Shown: positions 47,434-61,739, counted from the stretch's first letter. The stretch: 64,000 bases of DNA from Sipunculus nudus (GCA_026874595.1 CM049311.1:38832676-38896675); one strand, 5' to 3'. A program made the numbers and translations. Notes: a model not told the origin generated them from the letters alone.

Positions 47434-49589
47434 CATTTGTATATGCAAACATGGGACATAATTTTAGCTTTTATACATAATATATATTAACGAATATATG
47501 TAAAATTTTTAAAACATGCATGTACTATTGAAAATCACCAATTATTGGATAAAAATGTCTTGGGTATAGCTCGATGGTATAAACATACTAATCAGGCAGG
47601 TGGCTCCATGGTATAAACAAACAAAAAATATATGTTTGTTGCCCAATTTTATGTAACTTTGGGCTGTTTTTTTACAGACCTCCAAGGCCCCATTCCTTCC
47701 ATTCTTGTAATGCGTGTCAATAATTACTGAATCTTCGTAACATGATCCACATGATATAACGAGGATCCTGTTGAAGGGGCCAAATATCCTATAAAGCATG
47801 TTGAGGTAACACGAAAAACAGCTTCTTCCCTTTAAAATGAATCTGTACCTGCCAAAATATTGCCTTAAACCGTTTGCTTACTCCTGTAAACGAGTGTTAA
47901 AAACAGTGAACCGGGCGCGATCGCAGGTGTAAACATAAACACAGTGCGTCGGGCCGTGTGCTTTGCGGAGCCACAACACGTGCCAATCAGGAGATGCCCT
48001 GACTGACTTGGCTAAAAAAATGTAATACATGTTCCCGCTAGCTGAAACTCCGGTCAAGCGGCTTGGTTATGGTAAACAGACTGTGTTTACCAACACGCAG
48101 GGCTATAACAAGGTTGTTAAACAGTCGTATGTGAGGAAATGAGACTGTGTGCGGGAATGATTTTGCTGGGATAATTTTGTATAAAGCAAAACTGAACTAA
48201 TAGTGTGAAATAATAGGCATTATATTGCTCCTGATTATGTCCCTTTAAAGTCAAGTCAGCTAATAAAATTTTTTTATTGATACAGTCTCCCAAGGTGCTT
48301 CTGTCTCGTCCTCTTTCTTTTCTCATCATTGGCTGTTGTAGTTTTGTTTATGTTTTTTTTCATTTTTTTACATGTTCTTGGTCTATTACCTCCTTTAAAG
48401 ATCCGTTTTTTTAATTCTCCTATGATTCTTCTGGTTTAAACCTTTGACCACACTAATTCTCAAACTTAGTTCTTTTTATTTGGAAAAATATATTTTTTTT
48501 TCTTTATACCGTGACGGTTTCTTTGGTAAAAGCGGTTGAGGGAAATAGAGAAATGTTCCGTCGCTTCAACAGCTGAAATGATGAGTTTTGTATCGGATGC
48601 AAGTATGAGAATGGTGGAAGTCTCCCCACCCCCAAACGTATAAGAGAATTTCCCAAGATGCCAGAGTTAATGAGAAAATATATACTAGTATTTTCGTCTA
48701 CGTTTCAGCCAGAAAACCCGTTTAGTATGTTTGTTTGTGATCTAACAACATCCCCCATGTGCAGAAAGATTCCATGTTGACTCCACAAATAGGTAAATCT
48801 CTCTGCATTTAAGTTGAAGTTTACTAACAATACTATAACGGCACTCTGCAGCCTTATCAGTGGATTACAGTGATCGGTCATTAGCGATGAGGTTTCTTTC
48901 GTATATTACTGGAATCACGATTTAATCATTAGGCAATATAAGTCAATTAAAAAAAAAACTCGGAGTCGTTTATTTTATTATTGTAATAATGTGTTGACAA
49001 TAATGATATCATCAACACAATGCTATATATTTTTTACCTCATTTAGATTCAATTAAAATACGTGTTTACCACAATTAAAAATGATTTCCATTCAATACAG
49101 TTTAAAATTAACCGTTCAATCAGAGCGAAGCTATCGATAGTCATCCATCTGCACATCAATTATATATCAGGGCATGCTTAAATCACACTTGGTAAACCGG
49201 TGATCATGCCTTGCCGACTCTTTGTGATGTCTATATGGTAGTGTTTGTCCATTTATCTCACCGAGCTCTATCCTGGAAAGCAATTGTTCAGTTTAATTGT
49301 TTAAAAGAGGCACGAGTTGAAAGAGTACAGAAGAAGGGTCACAACTATACGTTGAGCTTATATATGCAACTTGCGTTGTTGCATCGTCAACCGGCAAGTA
49401 TCGCATAGCATCAACTATCATATCGCATAAAAACGTTCAATATATATTTTCCAGATTTTTGCGTTTATTTGTAAATTACAGGTCTTATTGTTACTGTTCA
49501 GTTAATATTACCACTCCTTTTAACCGTGATTTTAACAAATGAACCTGAGCTTTTGCTTTTACTTGCATACAAGTGCCCTATCTTAATCA
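47434..49589. other. 2.1 kb without a recognised gene
   Basis: A GC-richer patch at 47890-48110 stands out from AT-rich surroundings. It contains two related GTAAACA-rich segments but no coding signal. Confidence 0.45.
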
Positions 49590-50215
49590 AGTTTCCGTCC
49601 GTCCGTCCGTCTGTCCGTCCGTCACGTTTCTTCGCGCACATTTAACAAGAACTGTTCAAGCAACTCCTATGCAATTTTTACTGAAAGCTGACCTCCACAG
49701 GAGTATGTGCTCTATTGAACTTCAGACCCACTGAAATTTCAATATTGCCTCCAGGCAATGATCTTGTAAATTCTTTCCTGTGCATTATTTAAAGAACCAT
49801 TTAAGTATAAGTGCAGTGAATTAAATTATTAAAAAATTATCGACATTGACATGCACTCATGATATTGTGCACTTTGAATGGCCGTTAGGTAGTGCCATGT
49901 TATATCATTTGTTGGCATTATTGAAAAATAGTTCAATTACTCGCCGTGAAAATATGATTGAATATTAAAATCTATATGACAGGATGAGCGCTATTTGCAG
50001 GTCGGAAATACTTTTTGACCATGAGGCAGCGATCTTTGAGTTTCATTCATGCTTTATCTCGACAACAGTTCAAGCAATTGCCGTGAAAATTGTGTTCGGG
50101 ACTGACACAAGTCAGAGGAAGTAAACTATCCAATTTCAGATCCATTGTAAATCTTATTGGTCTAAAGGCTGCCATTTTAATGAACTGACCATCATAGGTC
50201 TTTAAGGCTTTTAAG
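49590..50215 (+). mobile_element. GTCC-microsatellite-led satellite fragment
   Basis: GTCCGTCCGTCCGTCTGTCC (about 49597) precedes two diverged units about 420 bp apart: ACTGTTCAAGCAACTCCTATG at about 49651 and ACAGTTCAAGCAATTGCCGTG at about 50065, followed in each by GAC..CACA-GAG and a T(T)CAGA(C/T)CCA-TG block. The organisation resembles elements A-G but no hairpin or 3' palindrome is visible. Confidence 0.5.
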
Positions 50216-50350
50216 ATTCCATTTGAGGACTTAAGGTTCCAATCACTTCTAGTTTTCCTTCCAAGCTATTTTATTCCACAAGAAGCATGCACTAGAATCT
50301 CATACATTCTCACATATGCACACAGACGAAGATCCAACACCAGATGAGCA

Positions 50351-50689
<339 letters not shown>

Positions 50690-50690
<1 letters not shown>

Positions 50691-50815
50691 TTCTAGCGAA
50701 GCGGTTGGTACGCCGGACATATGCGCCACCGACCTGGGTTCGACTGCGGGATCGGCCCAGGATTTTCCCCTGAGCAATTTGTCTTTTGACAATATATATA
50801 TATATATATATCCCT
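50690..50815 (+). mobile_element. tRNA-derived SINE
   Basis: A-box-like TAGCGAAGCGGTTGG (50694-50708) and B-box GGTTCGACT (50737-50745) at normal spacing, with a GCG/CGC D-stem. The anticodon and T stems are mispaired, so this is not a working tRNA. A non-tRNA body (GGCCCAGGATTTTCCCCTGA) and a (TA)n tail (50791-50811) follow. Confidence 0.65.
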
Positions 50816-51345
50816 GTTTCACAAAGCCTGGCAGATGTCCTTGTAAGAATATCCCCTGCCTGCTGGAATTCTCCATACACCTGCAGGCTGGTTTAAACTG
50901 ACAGTACAATCTCCCTGAAACGACCCCGCCCTTCCTGTCTGGTGTACTGACAATTTGTACAGCCTGCTTTCTGAGCGGCAGGATGTCTGTCAACAAAGGA
51001 CACGTACATCTGGCCTTCCTCTGAAGTCTCAAGGTTGTCCAGACCCGCACACACCTTCAAACTCGTACTTGTTCTTACGACATGCCAACAGGTTGTACAC
51101 AGTTTTTTTTGTATACAAATTTCTTAATCACGCGGAGCTCACGAAAAAACGGCTATGGCAAAAAAAAGTGTCATTTTTTGTTGGTTTTTTTTTTACCCTT
51201 TTTGTATGTTTCAATAAAAATGTCATATGATCAGGGGAAAAAAGAGAATAATAAACAGATAAAGGCACTGCATAACAAAGGAAAACTTATCAAAATGTAT
51301 ATATTTTACTTCTTGAAAGAAATGTCCGAGCGGCTGAAGCTCAAA
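50816..51345. other. Possibly repeat-derived; no gene
   Basis: 50816-51060 is GC-richer and may be the rest of the LTR element, but has no diagnostic end. 51060-51345 is AT-rich. Confidence 0.35.
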
Positions 51346-51405
51346 TTTTTTTTTTTTTTTTTTTTTTTTTGCGGGGGTGGGGGTTAAATTGACGCGCGCG
51401 GTGCC
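51346..51405. repeat. Poly(T) of 25, G-rich stretch and GTCAATTTA module
   Basis: T-run 51346-51370 is followed by GCGGGGGTGGGGGTTAAATT, which includes the reverse complement of the AATTTAACCCCC form of the module described at 16616. Confidence 0.75.
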
Positions 51406-51479
51406 TGAGAACCCTACTTGTAGGGTCATATAGACACAGGTAATTAAATGTTTTTCAGCGTCTCGTAAGGGGTCATTCG

Positions 51480-51600
51480 GTGGCTGTTTTAGGACACAGG
51501 AAAAAAACTATGTCGAGTTCTCGAGATAACATCCTAAGATCTCGACATAGAATGTCGAAAAAAAAGAAAATTTTAGGACACAGGAAAAAAAATCCCGGAT
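51480..51600. repeat. TCTCG palindromic repeat with duplicated flank
   Basis: TATGTCGAG (51511) and CTCGACATA (51541) form a hairpin around TTCTCGAGATAACATCC. TTTTAGGACACAGGAAAAAA occurs on both sides (51486 and 51571), so the palindrome lies between direct repeats. Confidence 0.7.
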
Positions 51601-53260
51601 AGCGTTGTACGAACCATTTGATGCTTAATTGACGCAAGATAAAGTTAAAGGAGCCCATTCATATACATGAGGAGCGTCAAATTAACCATGCAATCCAACG
51701 GGATACAGGTTGTCCCTTTTGTTTATATCAACGTGTTTATAACATGGGTGTGTGGGGGGACGAAAAAGTGACCTTAATAATAGACAGGTTGACTAAAGGG
51801 GTCTGAGCTTTAGTAATGGACTGTAACTATACTCCACTCACAAAAATACCTATATTGCACTGACATATACAGGAGTAGATTTATTGTGGGTTAGGGGGCG
51901 TCCTTTCTTCTGGACGTGGAAAATCTGGTAAATAGAACGATAAATGCTTATTACCATGAAACCTCGTCTGATTTTTTGCGTATATTCTCCAAAATGTTCA
52001 TACACTCTGGATACCAAGTTCCAATTCAAAATCAGTATAGACATCTTCCTGGGAGTCAGGTATCAAGCTTGGTTGAGCAGAGACCTTGCTTCAGTGGGTC
52101 CCTGGCCTGCTATATAATGAACAGGCGCGTGTGACTGGGCCGAAATAACGACCAATCAAATCCATAAAAACTATAGTGAACAGTACACACATATCAAAAC
52201 TGTTCACATGCCTTGTCAACGGAACACTTAACGGAATCTCCATTACGTCTCCCATTGCCAGACGGTTGACCGAAAGGTAGTTTTCCCGCCGCGTAGACGG
52301 GCCGTACGCGAGCCAGCTGATTGGTTCAAATATCAATTAATGATTTATGAAATACAACGTAACACGCCAGGGGTTTGCTGGAAGAAGGTCTTTGCTTGTG
52401 ACGTGGCTAAAAGAAAATGAATATAGAGCATGAAGCAGACACTCCAGTGAATCTGTCTGGTCTTTTCCCATTGTAATGAAATGTACAAACGTGGAATTCA
52501 GACTAGTCGGCGACTGGTGTAAGGTACGGTATTGCAGATGACAGGTGCCAAGTAAGGAAGTTCAATGAGTGCAGATTTGGCAGGAAATATAGCGCGTGCA
52601 ATTGGCGGAGTTATTATATCACACAGATTTATTAATAATTCCAGGAACAAGCATTCTGATAAGTGCCTGACATAAGGAATCTGTGAAATAGATTCTGTTA
52701 CTTTATATAACAGATTTGTCTGTTTATTATGTCGTCTTTTTCTGTGTCATTTATGTTGTACCAAATCCACGAGTTTCTGACTTTTTTTAAAACTCATCAC
52801 TCTTTAAAAAGACCTGCGATTCTGTGAGCCTATATTGCGAAGCAAAACGAGTGGCACAGAAGGTAAAACGTATATTAAGCAACAGTTTTATAAAGGAGCT
52901 AAGAAAAGGAAATATTTAAAAGAAAAATACCGGTACAAATACGGATAAACATTACAGAAAATTTATGGAAATTCTTTGGTAAAAAATCATTATTTAGCCG
53001 ACACAAAAGGTAATACAGTGAACTGTTGTTTTTTTAATAGTCTGTTTTTACTTCTAGGGAATTAAAGACACTAATAACCATTTAATATACAGGAATATAG
53101 CGTGTTTAGATATATCTAGCATGCTGCTGTGAAGAAACATAGCCTACCTGGTACTGGAAATACATTGAAACTAGAACTATGCATTCTAACGAATGTGGAC
53201 GGTCCATAATGTGGTTACCATGATGCTTTATTTTTTTTCAACGTGAAATACAGTTATATT
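51601..53260. other. 1.7 kb without a recognised gene
   Basis: Mixed AT-rich sequence. Open frames at 51916-52134 (+) and 52091-52336 (-) have no recognisable domain. Confidence 0.45.
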
Positions 53261-53421
53261 CAGTAAAACCTCGAAATTACTATTACCGATGCGACCTCGA
53301 TAAGTGGCCACATTTTCGAGGTGGTCGTCTAAGTGAGGTCTTATATAAAGAGTAAAAAGAAGAATAGTGACGGTGAACAAGAGGAAGTCACTAAACAGTC
53401 GTCGTTAGGCAAATTTTACTG
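53261..53421. mobile_element. pogo/Tigger-like MITE
   Basis: 161 bp from CAGTAAAACCTCGAAATTAC to TTTTACTG, with internal CGACCTCGATAAGTGGCC and its partial inverse TTTTCGAGGTGGTCGTC. Same family as 61740-61916. Flanks are TT/TT, not TA/TA, so one side has mutated or the end is off by a base. Confidence 0.72.
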
Positions 53422-54225
53422 TTTATCCTGTCCGTAAAACAGGACAGAAAAATAACAAGGGTCCCAGAAGAAAACTTCTGAGAAGTGTCTTTTTTTCTTT
53501 GGATTCCAGAAACGCCATCTGTTTCTTCCTGGCAGGTATTGCCCTAGAGATTTCAGAGCTGTCACAGCGGTTTAAACCTGGTGGACCATTTATATGAAAG
53601 GATCTCAAGGCTGAAGCCTGACAGACTGTTGATGTACCACGGGGTATACATTGACACAAAGGCGTTTATCAAAGATATAAAAAATGTCCACACTGTGCAG
53701 GTCATACTGCGCAGAATCGGACTCACAAGAGTACGGCTTCTAAATACACAGATAGTTTCGGTTAAAATGTGGCGAAGAGTGTTATGTGGTCAAATATGTT
53801 GGAATAGAATTGTTTCAAGCAAATTACATAGACATTGGTGTGTTTGTGGTAAAGACTTCACGGAATAAGCAATATTTTGTTAGCATGCGCATATGAAATA
53901 TAGCTGAAATTGTTTCCATTAATTGTAACAAATTTTGATTTTATAGTTTGTCTGCTGAAACAAGTAGTCCCGGCCGCTCTCTAGTGCCCATCACTAAGAG
54001 AATCGGTTAGAGTAGAAACGAGCTCTGTTGGAAGGGTGTGTGCAGGTCTGTACTCACTTTATTTGGGTTCCTTTCAAGTGTTATATGTTTTGACAAAAAC
54101 CCCTTTGCCAAATGACGCTAGCCGGGCCAGCCAGATGATCACAATTTAATTAACATGAACACCTTGAAGTTTTCAAACAAAGATATAAAGAACTCCTAAT
54201 GAAAAATGAATGTACAAAACAGTGT
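53422..54225. other. No gene established
   Basis: Open frame at 53581-53868 (+, 95 codons) with basic composition and no recognised domain; start and stop have no supporting context. Confidence 0.35.
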
Positions 54226-54543
54226 TCACACTTTGGACGTATTTACTAAATCCCCTGTTGGATTAGCCATGACAACATGACATTCAGGCCTTTTTAAGAT
54301 AAACTGATAGGGGCCTGCGAATCTGTCATCATACAAGTCATAACAGGAACCCATTCCAAGAGCTGGATCAAAATATTTGCTGTGTGGTATAGTTATCGAC
54401 ATCAGAGCCTTATATTGTCGTATGTTATTTGCTAAATAATGAATAACAAATGTTGTTACACCAAATGTGTGGCGGCCAGAACTGAAGTTTGATGCAGTTT
54501 CGACTACCGCAGTTTCCAGCCTTCTTGTCGGACGGAGAGACAA
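54226..54543 (-). other. Unassigned 105-codon open frame, possible exon
   Basis: The minus-strand frame reads through TASNFSSGRHTFGVTTFVIH and later CYDLYDDRFAGPYQFILKRP, ending in VNTSKV and a stop. Composition is protein-like (aromatic residues spread out, no low complexity), unlike most open frames nearby. The first codon in frame is not ATG and a TAA lies just upstream, so it would need a splice acceptor near 54548. I do not recognise the family. Frames of this length also arise by chance here, so support is weak. Confidence 0.22.
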
Positions 54544-55018
54544 ACTTTCTTAGTAAAACCCGTCTCGTTATTAATATTTTTCATTTTTTTTTCAATAGAG
54601 TTACGTAACTTTTTGTCTAATCTCGGGAAAATGACAAGCAGATGAAAATGAAAAAGTACTGTTAGAAATTGCGTGCACATCTACCTATACTAAAATTGAT
54701 CCGAACCCTATAGCTTGTAACGCCACCTCAACGTCTTCAGTTAATTAAAATCGACGTTTGGGTGGCAGGCTGCCGCTATTATTGGATACGGATTATCTGC
54801 CTACAGATACCTTTTGTGGGTTCTGCATGTATTCTCATGCACGTTCCTCGTGCCCGCTCATAAAGCACCTTCAGTATTCGTGATACCGGTATCGAGCGAT
54901 TTGTGTTGAATACCGTAATTACTACCCCCAAATTTATATATAGGCCTACATTTCGGTACGAGTAAGGTATCCGTATACTACTCCTTAAACACTCGTACCG
55001 TAACAGAATGCATCTCGA
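54544..55018. other. No gene recognised
   Basis: Nothing identifiable. Confidence 0.4.
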
Positions 55019-55027
55019 TAATATACT

Positions 55028-55726
55028 TACGCTCTTTACACAGCGCTTTACCTATAGGGCTACTATCAATATTGTAAGGCGCTGTTTGTTATGACCTCGT
55101 ATCCTGAATTGCAACACCAGAGGGGAGCACTGTATTTTTGTCCAATCAGATGAGACCTTGTGCTGGGAGACAAAGCCAAGCGAGGAGTACACGGAGCCAA
55201 TCATATTCATTTCTTTTTGAGTGACAGCTCATCCCCCAGCGTAACCGTCTGAACAGGCCACAGGCTCAGAGAGAATTGCCCCTGACGTGGTTTGCTTAGG
55301 GCCTTGGGCACATAGGATGCTCGGCCGGTGGGCTGTAATTCAAACGAAACGTAACAACAAAGGCTGCGTGCACACCTCGCTGGCTGGTTTCAGTTCTGCA
55401 GACAACAGATACATGGCTAGGCTAACACAGTCATAATGTCATAATCGAATCGGTCGATGATGCGAGAATGCAGAGGGAGCAATTTAAATTCGACCGGAAA
55501 CACATCAAGCGGCGCTTGAAGCGCAGCAATTGGCGGAGCCAGGATGCCTGTCGAGTGTTTGTTTATTGGCATCTGATTGGCTGCTTGTCACATCATACGC
55601 ACGTTTATTTCAGTGGACAACGAACCGCCATCTGGTGTCTAAATATATCATAAACGGTCAAAGCTGGCAGCGTGAAAATCAGTTGCTTCTTTAGAAGCGC
55701 AAGATTTCCGCTGCCTCGGGAGCGTA
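55028..55726. mobile_element. MULE-like MITE, 699 bp, longest member
   Basis: Begins TACGCTCTTTACACAGCGCT and ends CTGCCTCGGGAGCGTA. TAATATACT flanks it exactly on both sides (55019-55027, 55727-55735), a 9-bp target duplication as in Mutator-like elements. Relative to 62116-62585 it carries an extra block at about 55310-55530. Shared segments include CACCAGAGGGGAGCACTGTA, CCAATCA-ATGAGACC, GAGTGACAGCTCATC and TTTAGAAGCGCAAGATTTCC. No transposase frame. Confidence 0.83.
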
Positions 55727-55735
55727 TAATATACT

Positions 55736-58545
55736 CTAACCGTAGCAATTGTGGCCATATAAAAAGAATCCATGATATCAAATGCAACGCAGAATACGCT
55801 TTTTTTTACTTCGATGTCCACTGCAAGCCTTCACTACACCATCCTGGTCTATTCCAACATTTTGTGACTGGTGCTGCCATGAAAGCCTTTGATAATGTGC
55901 AGTTAAATGCAGATAAGATATGATTTCATTTTAATCAGCAAATAACTAAGCGTATCCTAGTATACCTTCATCGGTACTTCCCTCAATTTTGTCGATCACG
56001 TTAAATTAAAAAAAAATGTTTTTAATGTGTAAAATGGAGTAGGCGCCATGCAAAACCTTTCTCTCGTATATTTAAACGGTATATTAAACTGTTGCGGTTT
56101 TGCATCTATAGCCGTATTAATTCCTTTTGATTTCGTCTAAATTATAAAAGACGTTGGCACCAAATCCTAAGTCACGCAACTGTTAGGCCCGAGTTGGGGG
56201 GAGGGGGGGTTGACTTTTCTGTGAGAAATGACGTGAGTTTAATGATTTACATGGAAATTCATTAAATTTCTTCTATACATTTCTCACATGGAGTTTATTT
56301 CCAAGTTGAGTGTATTTAGTAATATAGGTCAGTATTGTGTAATTTGTAAACTTAGGGGAATTAAACATAACGTAATACTTTTTTAGTGAGAACGTTAGGA
56401 AATTTACCTGTATGCTTAATATTTAAGAGGTCTAGTTTGGAATATAAGAATTTCGCTTAATGCTCAGTGTGTACCTGTATATATGGTTGAACCCAGGTCA
56501 GTGTTGTGTACATTGAAAGTGTTAATATTGAATTTTATAATTACAAACTTCATGTATGTTTGCAAAGGGCATATCCTATGTCTCTGAGTACATTTGTTTC
56601 GTCCTTCATACCATGCACGCCGATGGTTTTAAGTAAAATTAAAAACCTGATAACGAAATCTGAAGTTTATTGAAGACTTTATTACTGAAGTCTTATGTCT
56701 GAAGACTTTATTAGGGTATAAATATTATCAAATTGGAAGGCCTGATACTGTAAATTCAATAAAAAATGTGGTGCAGAGCGTGATTAAAAGTGGAAAATTT
56801 GTCAAAATAATACAATAAAAAGTAATATATTATGTATATATATATATTTTCAAAATTGTCCATACCTTGTGAGGGGGAGAAATGATCTGTCAAAATTGAT
56901 CAAAGTGGTCTGTGGCTGGCAATTGCGTAAATATGTGACCCCATGCATATCTCCATATGCAAGCTCTGCATTGATTACCAATGAGATACATGTATATTAG
57001 GTTGTAATGCAAATTGTAACAACTTGTTCATAAAGCCCTTTATATGGACAATTGTTAACTTACAATAAGGATCTTTTGCAACCTTATTCACCAGGTCGGT
57101 CTGTTAACGTTCATCCGGTAGCAGACTGTTGAAGCTGCCCCAAACCCGAATAGGCCTTCATTGCCAAATTACCAAAACATTGATCATGTGACTGATTTGA
57201 CAATATAAACTGCAGGTGGGACCACTTATATGTTGACTCGATTTCTTTGAGTAAAACCATTACTCCACAAGAGACCTTCAGGGCAGAGGTGAGAACGGAA
57301 TCCTACGACAATCTGGGGCTATGAGCGTGGTCTAAAAAAGCGTTATTTCACCCTTTACTTGCCACAAAACTCTGTGCCCAGATAGATTCTGACCTGTATT
57401 TGGAGTACTTTCGTGTCGCATTCCATACCTTATTGTTTCTAGAAACCCTACTGCGACACATTAACCCCGATGTCACAGATGGCTTGTCGTAATTATGGGT
57501 ATATCTCTAATAGTGGTAAATAATATACATGCTGTGTCAGTGTGCGAGATACATTTGGTGTTAAAACCACTCCATGGTTAATTGTCACAACTATACGAGT
57601 CCCATGCTGTCAAAACTCTGATATTCGCGGAAAATTAGTTTTGTTAAAACAAGGAATATATAGCTCGCATTCTTTTGCCATGGATAAAAAAGATTGTTAG
57701 CAGTTTGTTTGTACGATTGTTTGAGAAGCTGCACTTGTATGATAATTGGCACGCAAACGATCATTATTTGCACCGTCAAAGTTAAAAACATTATACACAA
57801 AAACGCTTTGAAAAAAAAGGCTTTTCGATTGAAGGTTCATGGTCAGGAATCATACCTGGGCGTCTCACGCAATGGCTTTTGTTCACCAAGGAATGTTTTT
57901 ACTTTGCAAAAATCCTGTTTCCTAGGGAAAAAGTATCATTGGTGTCAGAGCCTGTCGCGTGAGAAATTGCGGTGTTATTGTTAAAATGAACACCATGATA
58001 GTGCCACGAATCTGTTTTAAGAGGCTGTTTTCTTCTCTTTGCACGCACGGGCAGATAGGTTAAAAGATAAGCCTAATGTATTTTTTTAAGACATCAAATG
58101 CTAGAACGCCCTATACAATCGGAAACATGTCCATGCCAAGTCACCATCAGTTCCGCGAGACCATACCTGGCGGTCCGTCAATGTGTCTGTTTCTTTGTCA
58201 ATCTGTCTGCTTCTTTGTCTTGGTAATCACAAGATGTCATATACTGGGTGAACGTTTGGGTAGGCTTCCCAGTGACATTTCTAAAGGTTTGGAAGAAGAA
58301 GACACTAAATGGCCCAGCGTGAACCGCCCTGGAGCCAGTGTTGTTAAATTTTGCTTTATACCCCGATTGAAAATTTGCCTGTGCACACAGTGCCTGGTTG
58401 GTGTATTTTAATTTTGAACAAAAGGTCACAACTATTTGATTTAGAAGTATACTTTTGCCTCTGCAGTATTTCTTTCTATAATCCATGCCTCTGTCAGAAC
58501 TTTAAACCAAAGGAAACAAAGAAGGCGTTGTAACTAGAATAATGC
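55736..58545. other. 2.8 kb without a recognised gene
   Basis: AT-rich. G-run near 56195-56209, TA tract at 56835-56848. Open frames at 57694-57984 and 58076-58411 match nothing I know. Confidence 0.45.
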
Positions 58546-58866
58546 ATTCTTAAGAATGCAGGCCTCCTCCATGTTTGCAATCTTAATGTTGGGAAGTACG
58601 CAACCCGTTTTCATTCATTTATTGGCCCATATTCCCAGGTTCATTGGTGCACAATTTCCCCAACAAGTGTTTGCATATATATTCGGCCAATATTCCCTAT
58701 CGTGCATTTGTGACAGCACGTTTGTGAATATTCCTGACCGTCCTTCCTGAATCCGGAGCATGGGTTGGACCCACGCCAAAATCTAATAGATTCTTAGAGG
58801 TTACGTTGTGAACAAACACACACACACACACGAACGGGAATGAACGCATACATGCGGAGGCAATTA
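58546..58866 (+). repeat. Interspersed repeat with GGCGGAGGCAAT 3' end
   Basis: Starts with the palindrome GCATTCTTAAGAATGC, then TTCGGCCAATATTCCC, TCCTGAATCCGGAGCATG, CACGCCAAAATCTAATAG, (CA)n, and ends ATGCGGAGGCAATTAA. Parallel to 13335-13645 and 47080-47375. Confidence 0.65.
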
Positions 58867-61739
58867 ACATCAATATTTTGGGAAACAATTAATTGAAACT
58901 AGTTCAGTTAGTGCGAGTCTGGTTGTGGAGAAGAAATGATTTAGATAAGTGTTTCATTAGGATTAGATCGATTGAATCGCACTCAGTATTGTAAGGCCCC
59001 ACCATATGCTTCATGAGTCCGATTTCCATACAGTTGGAGTTTCTACATATGAGCCATGGTACAGCGGATTCGTTGCACCTACTTTGACTATTTACTGCCG
59101 AACACCAATAGACAGGATGGCACCATTTTGAAACTAATAAATATTTCTCATGGTTTCGATAACAACTATAAAATTATATTGGGATCCGAAATTTTAAACA
59201 GTAACTGACCTTTTTATCAGAGGGCATATCAAGGATCGAATATTGTGGGGACGGCGAAGAACATCGTCGCACGGTCGACTGAATACCTTACTGAGAGCCT
59301 CGCTGTCTCGAGGGACAAAGGGCCAGAATTTTCTTACATTTTTTAAACGAGCCAACTGGTTATAAAGGTATTGAATGGTGTGTAGTCTGAGGGCTGTACC
59401 TTATATAAAATCTCTCACTATTTGGATATCCGACTAAGTAAATGGCAGGGCCTAATAATTAATAAATTTCATTTAAATTAAATGGGGTTACATCAGAATC
59501 TGCTGTTGGCAAGGTAACGCACTCCCTATAAATGCCTCTGAGTCAAGGGAATATATATAATTTTACATAAAAATGAGTGTATAGTTTATCCGGCATGTAC
59601 TACATCAGGTAAACGTTTCACTGCTGAAAAAAAATATGAGAAGCAAATTTATCAGAAATAACGATCGTCAGCACTAGTATTGATACAGGAAGAAGCTCTT
59701 GCGATCAACACTGTTGTTTTGGGATGGAACCGAGTATCTCCTGATCGAGTGATTTCCTGTGCCTCTTACTGTGACCTTTGGTACGATCAATTCTGAGCGC
59801 CCTGCATGAACCGAGGAGTTGTACTGCTGAGCACGTACGCAGGGGATACACCTTAAATGAATGTCTGGTCCGATGGTCATTATACCCAATTGGATTTTCT
59901 TTATCACGCCGTATAGCATTCTCACGCCATTGCCTTGAATCACAGGGATATTTGAAATTGTGCAGCCGGTGACGATCCTTTTTTTTCCCGGGAATATGTC
60001 AGGTCATGGATATCAGAAAAAGCAATGACATTACCTCGATACGAACATTTTTTTCTGAGTGAGTCGGAAACTGACCGGGCTATTTGTAGGTAGGTTCAAG
60101 CGCTCCCACAAGATGTAGATCAAATTAATGAGCGGAAATGACGTCAGAGCGCGTGAACCAATGTTTGCCTCTTCCTCTCCCTGGCTGAATTCCCCCACGA
60201 GGATTGTAAAGAACCACAAGGCTGGGACATTGCATCGGTTTCACCAAGCCTGTAGTAATAAATCTACGGAAACATTGTTAAAATATTTTTTTCCCTGTTC
60301 TTTAGGTTAGTGAGAGTACCTTATAACAAATAGGCCTACGTATTTGTCTGATTGCATCAATTGGATTGTTCCTTTGTCATTATTCTAACTTTCCCATGGA
60401 TTTCTTTAAAATTCATTTATAACTTTTTGAGTGAAGATTTTAACATACCAAACAAAAAATACGCCGATAAAAATTAATATCGATATAACGACCGTGGTAT
60501 AATAACTACATGATAAACAACTTGCAATTGACTAAAATAAAGACACCGCAAAGCGGAACATCGATCCCCTCGCACATTAGCATGATTAGACTGGATGTTT
60601 TAAACAGTGTTAAAAATCAGTCGGGCGGTACCAAGATATTGACCTTTCACTCTGACACATCAAAACTGATATGTTCCTTCCTCCAATCATGGATAGTTAA
60701 GCCGTTTGTGAAAGACAGAAAGTTTTGGATAAACCACCAGCTTTTTTAATAAAAGGGTCATGTGACATTGTCCTTTGTCCTTATAATGGACCGTTTCTTT
60801 TCTATGGGTAGTTGAGCCGTATGTGTAGGTTTGGAAGTTTGGAATGAAAACTTTGGCTTTAAATGCGTCCACAAGCTTTTTCAAGAAATTTATCCTGTGA
60901 CCTTAACGTTTGACCCTGTGACCTCAAAATAGGTTTCTTCATCTGTGTTTGGATAAGCTAAACGTAAAGGATCAATGGTTTTGGTCAAATGGTCCCAAAC
61001 CAATGTCGGACGGATGAATGGAAGGACGGATTTTACGGGGGAGTTACTATATTCCCTCCTGAAACTATATTGCAAGGCGATAATAAGCAAAGCATGACCG
61101 ATTTTTTATGACATATGGAGACAAGCTTATTCCACACTTGTCGCTGGTGGAAGGCGATACAGCTAGTGCAAATTAAACTTCATAATGGCCATTAATCAGG
61201 GCTGAAGTAAATATTGCACTGTTGGTAGGAACTTAAAAGTCCGAACTGTCCAGTGAAACATTAAAACATTCGGGTAACTGATTATTTACCTGAGGTGTAA
61301 CAATTACATAATCTGAAATCGAATAAATGAAGTATCGTTCATAAAATTTGGTACTTGTATTTACTAAATACACCCTCCCCCACCACCACAGTTGACTATA
61401 TTTTCATATTAGACATTTGTTAAAAAATATTTTCCATAATATTATTGCAAATAAATGCATAAAAGTCGGATCCCGCAACCTGTCAGGATATGTCACACGT
61501 TATACATAAGAACAACAAGGTTTTTTTTAGATCGACATTGGTGCATCTCATGTTATATTTTAAGGAAATTTTAGATCTGCACAAACCTCTGATTAAGCGT
61601 TGCTGTCAACATAAAATACGGCCTATCGGTGCCAACTAAATCTAGATGCGGGAGGAAAAGATATCAGGTCATCAAGGAAAGATCCTCTTAATGTTAAGGA
61701 TGAACCATTCTCTGTTGCTCTCCCGTCCTTAAGTATATA
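58867..61739. other. 2.9 kb without a recognised gene
   Basis: Mixed AT-rich sequence. Open frames at 59674-59943 (-) and 60510-60749 (+) lack recognisable domains. No repeat shared with the rest of the window was found. Confidence 0.45.
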
